A DNA stretch of 44,859 bases, taken from the NCBI RefSeq assembly GCF_001894785.1, contig NZ_BCWW01000023.1:1-44859 (forward strand), written 5' to 3'. The notes below the pieces were generated by a model that saw nothing but the letters and a program-made list of their open reading frames with translations, did no database searches and was not told where the DNA came from. Source of the stretch: Rhodococcoides fascians NBRC 12155 = LMG 3623. GTDB lineage: Bacteria; Actinomycetota; Actinomycetes; Mycobacteriales; Mycobacteriaceae. A program made the position numbers and the translations under genes. Each line of letters begins with the position of its first letter. The stretch's first letter is position 1. This document shows, piece by piece, positions 1 to 8,563 of this stretch.

Positions 1-36
1 AACACGTAGCAGAGACCGAGTTTCCGCGCACAACGA

Positions 37-522
37 TCAATCGGCAACGATGGCGTCGATCTGGCCCAGTGCCAAGGCCATACCTTCGTCCATGCCCATC
101 TCAACGAGTTGTTCGAGCTGGTCGAGGGAGTCGAAGCGCGACCGAATGGTCATACGCGTTCTGCCGTCGAGATCATCGAGAATCGCGGTGGCGTGAGTGA
201 CTGGCATCGTCGGCGACGGGTTGCCCGAGTCGTCGGCGAACCCGTCGTCGAACGAGAGCGTCGTCGGCTCGGTGATGTCGGTGAAAATCCACCAGCCAGC
301 GGCCTTTTCGCCCTCGGGGCCGGTCATGTAGTACGACGCTTTACCGCCCGGCACGAAGTCGTGGCTCTCGAAGGTCGCGGGCCACGTCGGTGGTCCCCAC
401 CATCGTTCGAGCTGTCGAGGGTCCGACCAGATCCGCCATACGCGGTCGACCTTCGCGTCGAACTCGGCGACCAGCGTTACGGTCAAGTTCTCCGCGTCCT
501 TGTATGAGCTGATGAACGGCAT
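37..522 (-). CDS. SRPBCC / AHSA1-domain protein
   Basis: A 161-residue protein with the START-like AHSA1 (Aha1 C-terminal) pattern: an early strand-rich segment followed by VDRVWRIWSDPRQLERWWGP at about residues 23-42, the usual family signature, then FVPGGKASYYMTGPEG. The open frame runs further upstream into the regulator gene, but the ATG at 522 is chosen because homology starts there and the ArsR gene stops 5 bases before it. The family binds small hydrophobic ligands; no catalytic residue can be named. It is co-transcribed with the upstream ArsR-type regulator, a very common pairing in actinomycetes whose physiological ligand is usually unknown. Confidence 0.85.
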   Translation of the reverse strand: MPFISSYKDAENLTVTLVAEFDAKVDRVWRIWSDPRQLERWWGPPTWPATFESHDFVPGGKASYYMTGPEGEKAAGWWIFTDITEPTTLSFDDGFADDSGNPSPTMPVTHATAILDDLDGRTRMTIRSRFDSLDQLEQLVEMGMDEGMALALGQIDAIVAD

Positions 523-526
523 GGTG

Positions 527-868
527 CTATCCCTTCGGGTCTTCGCCGAGTATCTCGTCGATCCGGTCGATGCGATGTCGCCAGATCTCTTCGTAGGCAT
601 CGAGTACGGTCCGTGCTCGAGCGATGGTGTCCAACCGAACCTGCACGATCTGCTCCCGGCCGCGCTTGTGCTTGGTGACAACCGCAGCGCGTTCGAGAAC
701 CGCCACGTGCTTCTGTACAGCGGCAAAACTCATGGCGTAGTGAGAGGCCAGTTCGGATACCGAGTGCTCGCGGTCCGTCACTCTCGTCACGATGTCGCGC
801 CGCGTCGTGTCGGCGAACGCCTGGAAGAGGCGGTCGATTTCTGCTTCCTTCATCTCATCTACAACCAT
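527..868 (-). CDS. ArsR-family winged-helix repressor
   Basis: A 113-residue regulator with the ArsR/SmtB pattern: FQAFADTTRRDIVTRV (about 16-31), the HTH segment HSVSELASHYAMSFAAVQKHVAVLERA (split here only by its helices), then a beta-hairpin wing with KHKRGREQIVQ. There is no CxC metal motif, so this is the AHSA1-linked subgroup rather than a metal sensor. It sits 4 bases upstream of the AHSA1 gene. A second in-frame ATG at 853 is a serious alternative start, because an 18-base palindrome covers the first start codon. Negative autoregulation is likely. Confidence 0.85.
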   Translation of the reverse strand: MVVDEMKEAEIDRLFQAFADTTRRDIVTRVTDREHSVSELASHYAMSFAAVQKHVAVLERAAVVTKHKRGREQIVQVRLDTIARARTVLDAYEEIWRHRIDRIDEILGEDPKG

Positions 869-877
869 TTGGTTGTA
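860..877. promoter_or_regulatory. palindromic operator at the ArsR gene start
   Basis: The sequence TACAACCATTTGGTTGTA is a perfect palindrome of 8-base arms with a 2-base centre. It overlaps the first possible ATG of the ArsR gene and lies about 100 bases from the divergent DUF998 gene. Its size and symmetry fit a dimeric ArsR site; binding by this regulator is inferred from position. Confidence 0.6.
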
Positions 878-976
878 CGTTATGCCTCCCTGGATTCTCC
901 GTCAAGGGGGTTCGAGCAACGGTTCGGGCACCATGGAGGTCGGACGCGACCGACGTCGTCCGGGAGAGGGGTCTTC

Positions 977-1666
977 GTGTCGATACGTCCGGCCGAGGTC
1001 GGCACCGTGTCGATCGCGTTGGGAGCGCTGGTCGTTCTGGTTCTCGATGCTCACACTGCATGGCAGACGCCTTCGCACCTTCGGCGCACGATCAGTGAAT
1101 ACGGACTCGGCGCACAGCAGTGGGTGTTCTCGATCGGGGTCGTCCTGCTCGCGTTGGGTTCTGCTTTCACTCTGCTGGCCGCGGTGCGACAACGGCTCAC
1201 CCGACCCACCTCGGTAGCGTCCTTGTGTCTGATGCTGTGGACGATCGGCCTTGTTGCCGTTGTCGCCGTGCCGAAGCAGGATTGGTCGAACGACGCGTCG
1301 CTGAGCCTCGGCGGGACGATCCACCGACTCGGTGCCGCAGTGGCGTTCGTCAGCATCCCCGTCGCGGTCTTCGCGTTCTCGCGGCCCTGGATTCGGCAGG
1401 GGCCATGGACTGTCCGGGCACGAACGACACTGTGGCTGAGCCTGCTGTCCGTCTGCACGCTGCTCCCGATCGCATACGCACTCGTTGTCGGTGCCGTCGG
1501 CACGCGACCCTGGTATCGGGTGGTCACCCTCGGCTACGTGGAGCGCGTGCTCGTCGTTGCCGAAGTGATCGCATTGATCTCGCTGGCCTTGTGGGTGTGG
1601 GCAGCCGAACGTAGGAGTCCTGCTTCCGTGAAGTCACAGGAGATCGAGGCCTCGCAGCCCGTCTAG
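977..1666 (+). CDS. DUF998 integral membrane protein
   Basis: A 229-residue protein with six predicted membrane segments (about residues 6-25, 48-70, 80-100, 115-135, 150-172 and 185-207). The first loop carries RRTISEYGLGAQQWVF, the recognisable DUF998 signature. The open frame extends back to base 500, but those codons are antisense to the ArsR gene; the GTG at 977 is preceded by GGGAGAGGG at a 6-base spacing and is the sensible start. DUF998 proteins are of unknown function. The gene is transcribed divergently from the ArsR/AHSA1 pair and may share its control region. Confidence 0.8.
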   Translation: MSIRPAEVGTVSIALGALVVLVLDAHTAWQTPSHLRRTISEYGLGAQQWVFSIGVVLLALGSAFTLLAAVRQRLTRPTSVASLCLMLWTIGLVAVVAVPKQDWSNDASLSLGGTIHRLGAAVAFVSIPVAVFAFSRPWIRQGPWTVRARTTLWLSLLSVCTLLPIAYALVVGAVGTRPWYRVVTLGYVERVLVVAEVIALISLALWVWAAERRSPASVKSQEIEASQPV

Positions 1667-1730
1667 GGAACCGATCGCGCGTTGCGTGCGTCCAACCTGT
1701 CAGTGCCGTCGGCGTCGAGAGGTTGGATGA

Positions 1731-2297
1731 ATGCGTGTGATGTCCGGACGTCGAATTGCTGTGGCGTGCAGCGCGGTGCTGTTGCTGACGGGATGCGTCG
1801 GCTCGACAGATGGAAGCCCGGTCGCGAGCGAGGACACATCCACGTCGGCGGTGACACCGGGTCCACGAGAGCCATTCGATCCATGCACTATCCCGAAATC
1901 TGCGGTGACAGCAAGCGGCTTGGACGTGAGTACGGAACGGCCGGACTTCGCAGGAATCACCACATACCCGGGTTGGAAGAACTGCACGTGGGATGCACGA
2001 GGGCCGGAGGCCTGGCACTACCTGTCCGTCATGTCGTCGATCAACTCGATCGACGAGTATCTGCGTAGTCCACAGAACGAGCGGCAACTCTCAGTCCAGG
2101 TCGGCTCGCGTGACGCAGTTCAATACAACTCCGACTACCAAGGAAACCCGCCAACTGGATGTGACATCGCACTTGACGTGAACGGAAATCTGATCATTTT
2201 CGTGGTGGACACGATTGGTTCAGAAGACACCTTGGGTGATCCGTGCGAAGAGGTTATGGAGCACGCAATCGAGCTCGAGCTGCACCTACCGAAGTGA
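1731..2297 (+). CDS. DUF3558 family lipoprotein
   Basis: A 188-residue secreted lipoprotein. Residues 1-22 form a lipoprotein signal peptide ending in LTGC, with Cys22 as the lipidated residue, followed by a Ser/Thr-rich linker. From FDPCTIP (about residue 49) the protein matches the DUF3558 pattern with paired cysteines (DPC, KNCTW, TGCDIAL, GDPCEEV). DUF3558 is confined largely to mycolic-acid actinomycetes; its role is unknown. A small gene follows after 12 bases, and the two are probably co-transcribed. Confidence 0.85.
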   Translation: MRVMSGRRIAVACSAVLLLTGCVGSTDGSPVASEDTSTSAVTPGPREPFDPCTIPKSAVTASGLDVSTERPDFAGITTYPGWKNCTWDARGPEAWHYLSVMSSINSIDEYLRSPQNERQLSVQVGSRDAVQYNSDYQGNPPTGCDIALDVNGNLIIFVVDTIGSEDTLGDPCEEVMEHAIELELHLPK

Positions 2298-2309
2298 GGA
2301 AGTAGACGC

Positions 2310-2705
2310 ATGACCGACAGATCGTTCGGACTCACCGACAACCTCATTCATTGGCAGATGCTGCGGGACCGAGCCTCCGCAGGCGAGCTCTCGGTCGAAT
2401 CGGACGTTGCCCAGCGGTGTGACAGGGCATGCGAGATTTATTTGCTCGACCTGTCCAGGATGCTCGAGATGACCAATGGTCTGTCGAGGCCTGAAGCTTT
2501 TGGCAATCTGCCGTCAGCCCAACAACTCGGAGCCAAATTCCATCGCCTTGCTGTCGGCGAAGAAGGCTCCGCTCGCTTTGTGATCAAGCAGCAGATCGAG
2601 ATCATCAAGACCATGCGCGAGTTCTTTCGACACTATTTCGCGAGTGTCGAGGCCGTGGACAGTGCTACCGCGGCATCGGTCGAAGCGCTGTCGCCACCGC
2701 GATAG
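2310..2705 (+). CDS. hypothetical protein, partner of DUF3558 lipoprotein
   Basis: A 131-residue protein that I cannot assign to a named family. It is predicted almost wholly alpha-helical, lacks a signal peptide, and carries two cysteines near residues 35 and 40 and a long amphipathic helix near residues 95-115. A GGAAG ribosome site precedes the ATG. The 12-base spacing from the DUF3558 lipoprotein points to a two-gene operon ending at the terminator at 2713. Small helical partners next to DUF3558 genes suggest a cell-envelope role, but that is inference. Confidence 0.65.
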   Translation: MTDRSFGLTDNLIHWQMLRDRASAGELSVESDVAQRCDRACEIYLLDLSRMLEMTNGLSRPEAFGNLPSAQQLGAKFHRLAVGEEGSARFVIKQQIEIIKTMREFFRHYFASVEAVDSATAASVEALSPPR

Positions 2706-2712
2706 ACGAAAA

Positions 2713-2745
2713 ATCCCGACGACCCAGTTGCTCGGTCGTCGGGAT
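2713..2745. terminator. bidirectional intrinsic terminator
   Basis: A 12-base perfect stem (ATCCCGACGACC pairing with GGTCGTCGGGAT) with a 9-base loop lies between two convergent genes. On the minus strand the stem is followed by a run of T, so it is a good terminator for the symporter gene; it can also stop the plus-strand operon. Confidence 0.85.
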
Positions 2746-2765
2746 CGGTCGCTCGAAACGTCCTG

Positions 2766-4139
2766 CTAGCGAGCCAGTTCCACTTCGGCTTCCTCGTCGA
2801 CGAAGGGATCGCCGTTTCGCGGAGCGTTGTAGCGCTCGAGATTCAAGATGCCTTCCCGCTTGGCGACGATGGTCGGCACCAGAGCCTGGCCGGTGACATT
2901 GACCGCGGTACGGCCCATGTCGACGATCGGTTCCACTGCGAGCAGCAGGCCGACGCCGGCGAGAGGCAGTCCCAAGGTCGACAGCGTAAGAGTCAGCATC
3001 ACCGTCGCGCCTGTCGTTCCTGCTGTTGCCGCTGAACCGATCACAGACACGACGATGATCAGCAGGTAGTCGGTGATGGTCAGGTCGATACCGTAGAACT
3101 GCGCGACGAACAGTGCTGCGATGGCGGGATAGATTGCCGCGCAACCGTCCATCTTCGTCGTCGCCCCGAGCGGTACCGCAAACGAGGCGTACTCACGCGG
3201 CACGCCCAGGTTGCGTTCGGTGACGCGCTCGGTGAGAGGCAGAGTGCCGATCGACGATCGCGAGACGAAACCGAGCTGGGTCGCGGGCCACACGCCCGAG
3301 TAGAAGGCGCGCACCGAAAGACCATGAGCGCGAACGATCAACGGGTACACCACGAAGAACACAACAGCCAGGCCGACGTAGATCGAGACGGTGAACACTC
3401 CGAGCGAACCGATGGCGTCCCAGCCGTAGGTGGCCACAGCATTGCCGATCAGAGCAGCAGTGCCGATCGGCGCGAGGCGAATGATCCACCACAGCACCTT
3501 CTGGACAATGGCCAGCAACGAGGCGTTGAACGCGAGGAAGGGCTCGGCCTTCTTGCCGACCTTGAGTGCAGCGATACCGATGGCAGCGGCGATCACCAGC
3601 AACTGCAGGATGTTGAAGCTCAACGACGTGGTCGCGGTACCGCTCTCGGCAACCGTGGTCTTCGCACCGAGCGCGAGGAAGTTGTTCGGCACCAAACCGG
3701 TGAGGAACGACCACCAGGATCCGACGCTGGACGGATCTCCTGCCGAGTCCGCCCCAGCGCTGGTCCGCGATCCGGGCTGGGCGACCAGACCGATGACGAT
3801 GCCGATGATCACCGCGATGAACGCCGTGATGGCGAACCACCACAGCGTCTGGATTGCCAGACGTGCAGCGTTCGTGACTTCACGAAGATTGGCGATGGAA
3901 CTGACGATGGCCGTGAAGACCAGCGGAATGACCGCGACGGTGAGCAGCTTGACGTAGCTCGAACCGATGGTCGAGAGGGTACCGACCAACCAGTTTTCGT
4001 TGCCGTCGGCCGCGTCGGGCATCGATCGAGCGATCAGCCCGAACACGACACCGAGTACGAGACCGGCAACGATTTGTGGACCGAACGCGGTTGCCCAGGT
4101 GGGGACACGGCGCGTACGGGTAGCGCTGGGCGCAGACAT
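2766..4139 (-). CDS. dicarboxylate/amino acid:cation symporter (DAACS family)
   Basis: A 457-residue inner-membrane transporter of the GltP/DctA class. It shows the two re-entrant hairpin signatures: SRSSIGTLPLT in HP1 and ATAGTTGATVMLTLTLS in HP2, with the intervening TM7 motif ATTKMDGCA (NMDGT in the family) and MGRTAVNVTGQA in TM8. These line the substrate and sodium/proton sites, so the protein should be functional. The acidic tail (residues about 445-455) is variable in the family. The substrate, glutamate/aspartate or a C4-dicarboxylate, cannot be decided from sequence. It is a single gene, ending at the hairpin at 2713. Confidence 0.9.
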   Translation of the reverse strand: MSAPSATRTRRVPTWATAFGPQIVAGLVLGVVFGLIARSMPDAADGNENWLVGTLSTIGSSYVKLLTVAVIPLVFTAIVSSIANLREVTNAARLAIQTLWWFAITAFIAVIIGIVIGLVAQPGSRTSAGADSAGDPSSVGSWWSFLTGLVPNNFLALGAKTTVAESGTATTSLSFNILQLLVIAAAIGIAALKVGKKAEPFLAFNASLLAIVQKVLWWIIRLAPIGTAALIGNAVATYGWDAIGSLGVFTVSIYVGLAVVFFVVYPLIVRAHGLSVRAFYSGVWPATQLGFVSRSSIGTLPLTERVTERNLGVPREYASFAVPLGATTKMDGCAAIYPAIAALFVAQFYGIDLTITDYLLIIVVSVIGSAATAGTTGATVMLTLTLSTLGLPLAGVGLLLAVEPIVDMGRTAVNVTGQALVPTIVAKREGILNLERYNAPRNGDPFVDEEAEVELAR

Positions 4140-4453
4140 GGTTATGCCTTTCGAAAAGAAGAGACGCCGACAGAGGTGGGCGAGAAAGTGCTCACCGGGA
4201 CGATGTGCCCGACGGAGAGGTTGCGGTCTAGAGGACCGTCAACAGGTAGCGCTGGCTTGCAGACGCAAGTCGACGTAGCGTCGAGAGGTCAGCAGCGGAT
4301 TCACTGGTAAGACGGTACTCGTCCGACAATTGCCGCGACAGGCAGGGTTCTTCTGAGGGTTCACTGTGGAATCGATGAGGGTGCGCTGCGCGATCGACGG
4401 TTCGCCGATTTCGTGAGCTACGTTGAGTTTTCCGCAGCCGACGAAACGAGATC
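4140..4453. other. divergent intergenic region, no gene seen
   Basis: This 314-base stretch separates the divergent symporter and SanA-like genes. It holds two short inverted repeats, CGGTC-N5-GACCG at 4224-4238 and TCGACG-TAG-CGTCGA at 4270-4284, which could be operator sites for either gene. I see no convincing coding sequence, RNA gene or riboswitch. Confidence 0.5.
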
Positions 4454-5131
4454 ATGAGTACGACAGCAAAGCCTCGAGGACTGGTTCGGCGACTGGTACA
4501 AGCGATGTGCGCTGTTGTCGCCGCGCTGGTCGCGGTCGTTCTGGCGTCGGCCGGATGGGTTGCGTACGCGACGGCGGGCAAGGTCTACGACGTCGACGAC
4601 GCACCGGACGCGCCGGTAGGGATCGTTCTCGGCGCCCAGGTGCGAGACGGCAAACCGATGCGCTTTCTCGCCGGTCGGCTCGACACCGCCATTCAGTTGA
4701 TGGAGGCAGGAAAGATCAAGGCAATCCTTGTCTCCGGTGATGCAGACGGCAAGTCCGGCAACGAGATTCAGGCTATGACCGAGTACCTGATCGAGCATGG
4801 AATCGACCCTGACGTCATCGTCGGTGACGACCACGGCATCGATACCTACGACACGTGCGCCCGCGCGAAAGAGACGTTCGGCGTCGAACGTGGACTCATC
4901 ATCAGTCAACCCCTTCATGTCTCCCGTGCCGTCGCACTGTGCGAGGACATGGATTTGGAGATCGACGGTGTGACTGCCGGCTGCATCGACTGCAACACGC
5001 TCGCTGTTGTGCGGAACTACGCACGAGAGTTGTTGGCACGCCCCAAAGCAGTTCTCGATCTGTGGTCAGGGCGCGACCCAGTCGTCGTGTCCCCGCCGAA
5101 CGATTCACTTGCGACAATCACAGGGCGATAA
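4454..5131 (+). CDS. SanA/ElyC/YdcF-like DUF218 membrane-anchored protein
   Basis: A 225-residue protein with one N-terminal membrane segment (about residues 16-40, after a basic RRL) and a DUF218 domain from residue 52. The core features are GIVLGAQVRDGKP, the ILVSGD segment near residue 95, and YDTCARAKETFGV leading to IISQPLHVSRAVALC. This is the SanA branch, linked in enterobacteria to envelope barrier function and vancomycin tolerance. Its biochemical activity is not settled. The domain should face the outside of the membrane. The ribosome site is weak, but no better start exists. Confidence 0.85.
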   Translation: MSTTAKPRGLVRRLVQAMCAVVAALVAVVLASAGWVAYATAGKVYDVDDAPDAPVGIVLGAQVRDGKPMRFLAGRLDTAIQLMEAGKIKAILVSGDADGKSGNEIQAMTEYLIEHGIDPDVIVGDDHGIDTYDTCARAKETFGVERGLIISQPLHVSRAVALCEDMDLEIDGVTAGCIDCNTLAVVRNYARELLARPKAVLDLWSGRDPVVVSPPNDSLATITGR

Positions 5132-5321
5132 GTGTGCCCGTGGGAGATCGGCTCCTCAGATTGGGAAGTATGACGCCGATCGGCGCCTGCATGTCGAGTC
5201 CGGGGAGCTGATCCGCGGCTGGTCAACTGATCGGCGACGCGGAGTGTTCGCGCAGACGCGACTACAGTGAGCGAGTCGGTTCGACGACTCAGCGAACCCC
5301 GTGCTTTACAGGAGTGGACGC

Positions 5322-6917
5322 TTGAGCTGGATTCGCTTGAACGACGTTGCCAAGGGATACGACCAGAAGGTGATGTTGCGTGAGGTGTTCTTCCGCCTCG
5401 CCGACGGCGATCGCATCGGTCTGATCGGCCGCAACGGAACGGGCAAGACCACCCTGCTACAGCTTCTCCTCGGCCGAGAGACCCCGGATTCGGGGACCGT
5501 CGACGTCACCGAGGGTGCTCGCATCGGCTACTTCTCGCAGTTCTCCGAACTGGACGGCGATCGCAGCATCCAAGCGGAGCTCGAATCTCTCTTCGGTGCT
5601 GTCCATGCAATCGAGACCGAGTTGGCCGAGGTCGAGGCCGCATTGGGCGGTGACCTGGACGAGAAGCAGATGTACAAGCTCGTCGACCGCCAAGCCGAAC
5701 TGCTCGACGCCATGGAGAACAGTGGCGGTTGGACCTACCACCAACAGATCGACACCGTGTTGTCGATGCTCGGATTCAACGCCGAACGACGGGAGCTCCC
5801 CGTCGATCGACTGTCCGGTGGTTGGCGCAACCGCGCGGCGTTGGCCAAGATCCTCATCGAGGCCCCGGACGTCCTGCTCCTCGACGAGCCGACGAACTTC
5901 CTCGATGTTGCCGGAATCGCGTGGCTCGAACGCTGGCTACGAGACTTCCGCGGTGCGCTACTCGTTGTCTCGCACGACCGCGCATTCCTCGAGCAGGTCG
6001 TCACCAGCATCGTCGAAATCGAGAACCATCACCTGCAGACCTACGACGGTAGCTACTCGGAATACGTGCAGCAGAAGCAGTTTCGACTCAAGAACCTCGA
6101 ACGTGAGTTCAGCAACGAACAGCAGCTGCTGGCCTACGAGCAAGAAGCGATCAGTGATCGTAAGGAAGCAGTGAAGAACCCCAGCGGAGTGCTCAAACGT
6201 CGACTGGCGAACATCAAGAAGAGCAAGAGCCCCCGCCCGGTCGACACGGTGGTCACCGCAATCTACGGCGGTTTGCATGTGCACGACAACCTCGCGGAGA
6301 TCACGGGAATCGCGAAAAGCTATGGCGAGCAACGACTCTTCGAGAACATCTCGTTCACCGTGCACCGCGGTGACCGTATCGCCATCACTGGGCCCAATGG
6401 ATGCGGAAAGACCACGCTGGTCGACATCCTCGTCGGTGCCGAGCAACCCGACAGTGGCAAGATCAAATGGAAGACCAAGGCACCGTCCTTCATCTATTAC
6501 AACCAGGTGCTCGCCGATCTCGATCTCGACGACACTGTCTCGCACTCGGTCAACGCGATGCCGGGCAGTCTCGCTCTGACGGCGACGAAGAAGGAAGTCC
6601 ACCGCTTTCTCACGTTGCTGCAGTTCTCCGAGATGGATCTGAAATCGAAGATCGGCGTGCTGTCCGGAGGGCAGAAGGCACGAGTTGCATTGGCGCAGTG
6701 CCTGTTGTTCGGCGCAGGCGTCATCGTGCTCGACGAGCCCACCAACCACCTCGACCTACAGAGCACCCAGGTGCTCGAACGTGCGCTGACGGCCTTTCCC
6801 GGCGCGGTGATTCTGGTGAGCCACGACAGGTTCTTCGTCGAGAAGGTGGCATTTCGGCAGCTGTCGTTCGACGGCAAGGGCGGCGTCACCGAAATCGCCG
6901 GTGTGCAGATGGCGTGA
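5322..6917 (+). CDS. ABC-F family ATPase
   Basis: A soluble 531-residue protein with two ABC ATPase domains and no membrane segments. Domain 1 has Walker A GRNGTGKTT and signature LSGGWRNR with LLLDEPTNFLD; domain 2 has GPNGCGKTT, LSGGQKAR and VLDEPTNHLD. They are joined by a charged linker near residues 240-320 (KNLEREFSNEQQLLAYEQEA), as in translation-associated ABC-F proteins that act at the ribosomal E site. A GTG at 5301 is possible, but the TTG at 5322 is chosen because AGGAG lies 7 bases upstream and homology begins at MSWIRLNDVAKGY. Whether it confers antibiotic protection or has a housekeeping role cannot be told from sequence. Confidence 0.9.
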   Translation: MSWIRLNDVAKGYDQKVMLREVFFRLADGDRIGLIGRNGTGKTTLLQLLLGRETPDSGTVDVTEGARIGYFSQFSELDGDRSIQAELESLFGAVHAIETELAEVEAALGGDLDEKQMYKLVDRQAELLDAMENSGGWTYHQQIDTVLSMLGFNAERRELPVDRLSGGWRNRAALAKILIEAPDVLLLDEPTNFLDVAGIAWLERWLRDFRGALLVVSHDRAFLEQVVTSIVEIENHHLQTYDGSYSEYVQQKQFRLKNLEREFSNEQQLLAYEQEAISDRKEAVKNPSGVLKRRLANIKKSKSPRPVDTVVTAIYGGLHVHDNLAEITGIAKSYGEQRLFENISFTVHRGDRIAITGPNGCGKTTLVDILVGAEQPDSGKIKWKTKAPSFIYYNQVLADLDLDDTVSHSVNAMPGSLALTATKKEVHRFLTLLQFSEMDLKSKIGVLSGGQKARVALAQCLLFGAGVIVLDEPTNHLDLQSTQVLERALTAFPGAVILVSHDRFFVEKVAFRQLSFDGKGGVTEIAGVQMA

Positions 6918-6926
6918 CCAGAGTTG

Positions 6927-8543
6927 CTATCCGTTGATCTTGAACGCGGACGTGCCCCACTCGGCGTCGCGCAACTCCTTCTTCCTGATCTTGCCCGTCG
7001 ATGTCTTCGGCAGCTCGACGATGAACTCGACGTTGCGCGGAGCCTTGTACGACGCGATGGCCGATTTCACGTGCGCCACGAGCTCGGCTTCCGAGACGTC
7101 CACGCCGGCCACCAGCACCACGAACGCCTTCGGCCGCTCTCCCCACTTGTCGTCGGGCACCCCGATGACCGCAACGTCCGCGACGGCAGGATGGCTCGCC
7201 AGTGCCTGTTCCACCTCGATGGTGGAGATGTTCTCGCCGCCGGAAATGACGACGTCCTTGGCGCGATCGAGTAGCTGAACGTAGCCGTCGGGATGCATCA
7301 CCCCGAGGTCACCGGAATGGAACCAGCCGCCCGCGAAAGCCTGTGTCGTTCCGGCTGTGTCGTTGTAATACCCCTTCATGACGTTGTTGCCGCGCATGAC
7401 GATCTCACCCATTTCGGTGCCGTCGGGCTCGACATCGATCAAAACCCCACTGGGGCCAGGCTTGTCGCGGACCACGCGCAGACGGTCTGCGGTGAGCATG
7501 CCGACTCCTTGTCGAGCCAAGCGACGGGCCTGTTCGTCAGCGTCCAGTTCGAGCCATTCCTGCTTCGCCTCGCACACCGAATACGGACCGTAGGTTTCGG
7601 TGAGGCCGTAGACGTGTACGAGCGTTGCTCCCAATGCTCGAATCTTGGCGATGATCGTCGGGCTCGGAGGAGCTCCCGCAGTGACGATGGTCAACGGTCG
7701 ATCGAGTGAATGTGCCTCTGCAGCAGTGGCGAGAGTGGTCAACACGGTCGGCGCACCGGCCAGGTGATCGACGCCGTTGTCGATGGCCGACCAGATGGCG
7801 TCGCCGCGCACTCCGCGAAGGCACACGTGTGTGCCGGACGCGGCTGTGACCGCCCACGTGGTGCACCACCCGTTGCAGTGGAACATCGGCAGAGTCCACA
7901 GATATCGGGTGTCGACCCCGAATCCCTGGTGGTGAAGTTCTCCCAGGGAGTTGAGGTAAGCACCGCGGTGGGTGTACATCACGCCCTTGGGTCGACCGGT
8001 GGTGCCCGAGGTGTAGTTGATCGTGATGGTCGACGTCTCGTCGTCGACCTCCCAATCCATCGGTTCGTCCGTGCCCCGTTCGAGGAACGCGTCGTATCGC
8101 GTGGTGTGCGGCAGCCTGTCGTACGTGCCGTCCACCGAGGGGGTCTCGACGATCTCGGTGACCGAATCTGCGATGGGATCTGTTCCGAGACCGGCCAGCA
8201 GTGCCGAATCACCCACCAACAGAACCGAACCGGAGTGATCGCAGATGTACCGAACTTCGTCCGGCGAGAGCCTGGTGTTGATCGCGACCAGAACGGCACC
8301 GGCCAGTGGCACCGCGTAATGCGCGAACAGCAGCTCTGCCGAGTTCGACGCAATGTAGGCCACCCGATCGCCGTGGCCGACCCCCGACGCGCGCAGTGCA
8401 TGCGCGAGCCGGGTGACGGCGGCGGCGAACTGTTCGTAGGTGAAGGTGCGCGGACCATCCTCTACGGCGATCTTGTGGGGACGAACCTCTGCAGCGCGTT
8501 CGAGAAAGCGAAGTGGTGTCAGCGGAGTATCCAGACCGGTCAT
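6927..8543 (-). CDS. AMP-forming acyl-CoA ligase (FadD-like)
   Basis: A 538-residue member of the ANL superfamily. Signatures are the P-loop TSGTTGRPKGVMYTH, VYGLTETYGP, GWFHSGDLGVMHPDGYV, RAKDVVISGGENIS and the C-terminal catalytic lysine in STGKIRKKELR. It activates a carboxylic acid as an acyl-adenylate and transfers it to CoA; chain length and substrate are not evident. A GTG at 8564, overlapping the upstream stop codon as TAGTG, would add seven residues; the ATG at 8543 fits the family N-terminus (MTGLDTPLTPLRFLERA). It converges on the ABC-F gene with 9 bases between stops. Confidence 0.88.
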   Translation of the reverse strand: MTGLDTPLTPLRFLERAAEVRPHKIAVEDGPRTFTYEQFAAAVTRLAHALRASGVGHGDRVAYIASNSAELLFAHYAVPLAGAVLVAINTRLSPDEVRYICDHSGSVLLVGDSALLAGLGTDPIADSVTEIVETPSVDGTYDRLPHTTRYDAFLERGTDEPMDWEVDDETSTITINYTSGTTGRPKGVMYTHRGAYLNSLGELHHQGFGVDTRYLWTLPMFHCNGWCTTWAVTAASGTHVCLRGVRGDAIWSAIDNGVDHLAGAPTVLTTLATAAEAHSLDRPLTIVTAGAPPSPTIIAKIRALGATLVHVYGLTETYGPYSVCEAKQEWLELDADEQARRLARQGVGMLTADRLRVVRDKPGPSGVLIDVEPDGTEMGEIVMRGNNVMKGYYNDTAGTTQAFAGGWFHSGDLGVMHPDGYVQLLDRAKDVVISGGENISTIEVEQALASHPAVADVAVIGVPDDKWGERPKAFVVLVAGVDVSEAELVAHVKSAIASYKAPRNVEFIVELPKTSTGKIRKKELRDAEWGTSAFKING

Positions 8544-8563
8544 GTCAGCCAATGTAGCGCGCA

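Noticed and set aside
3324..4310. 328-residue frame antisense to the symporter
   Set aside because: Low-complexity, charged shadow of membrane-helix codons; no motif or ribosome site.
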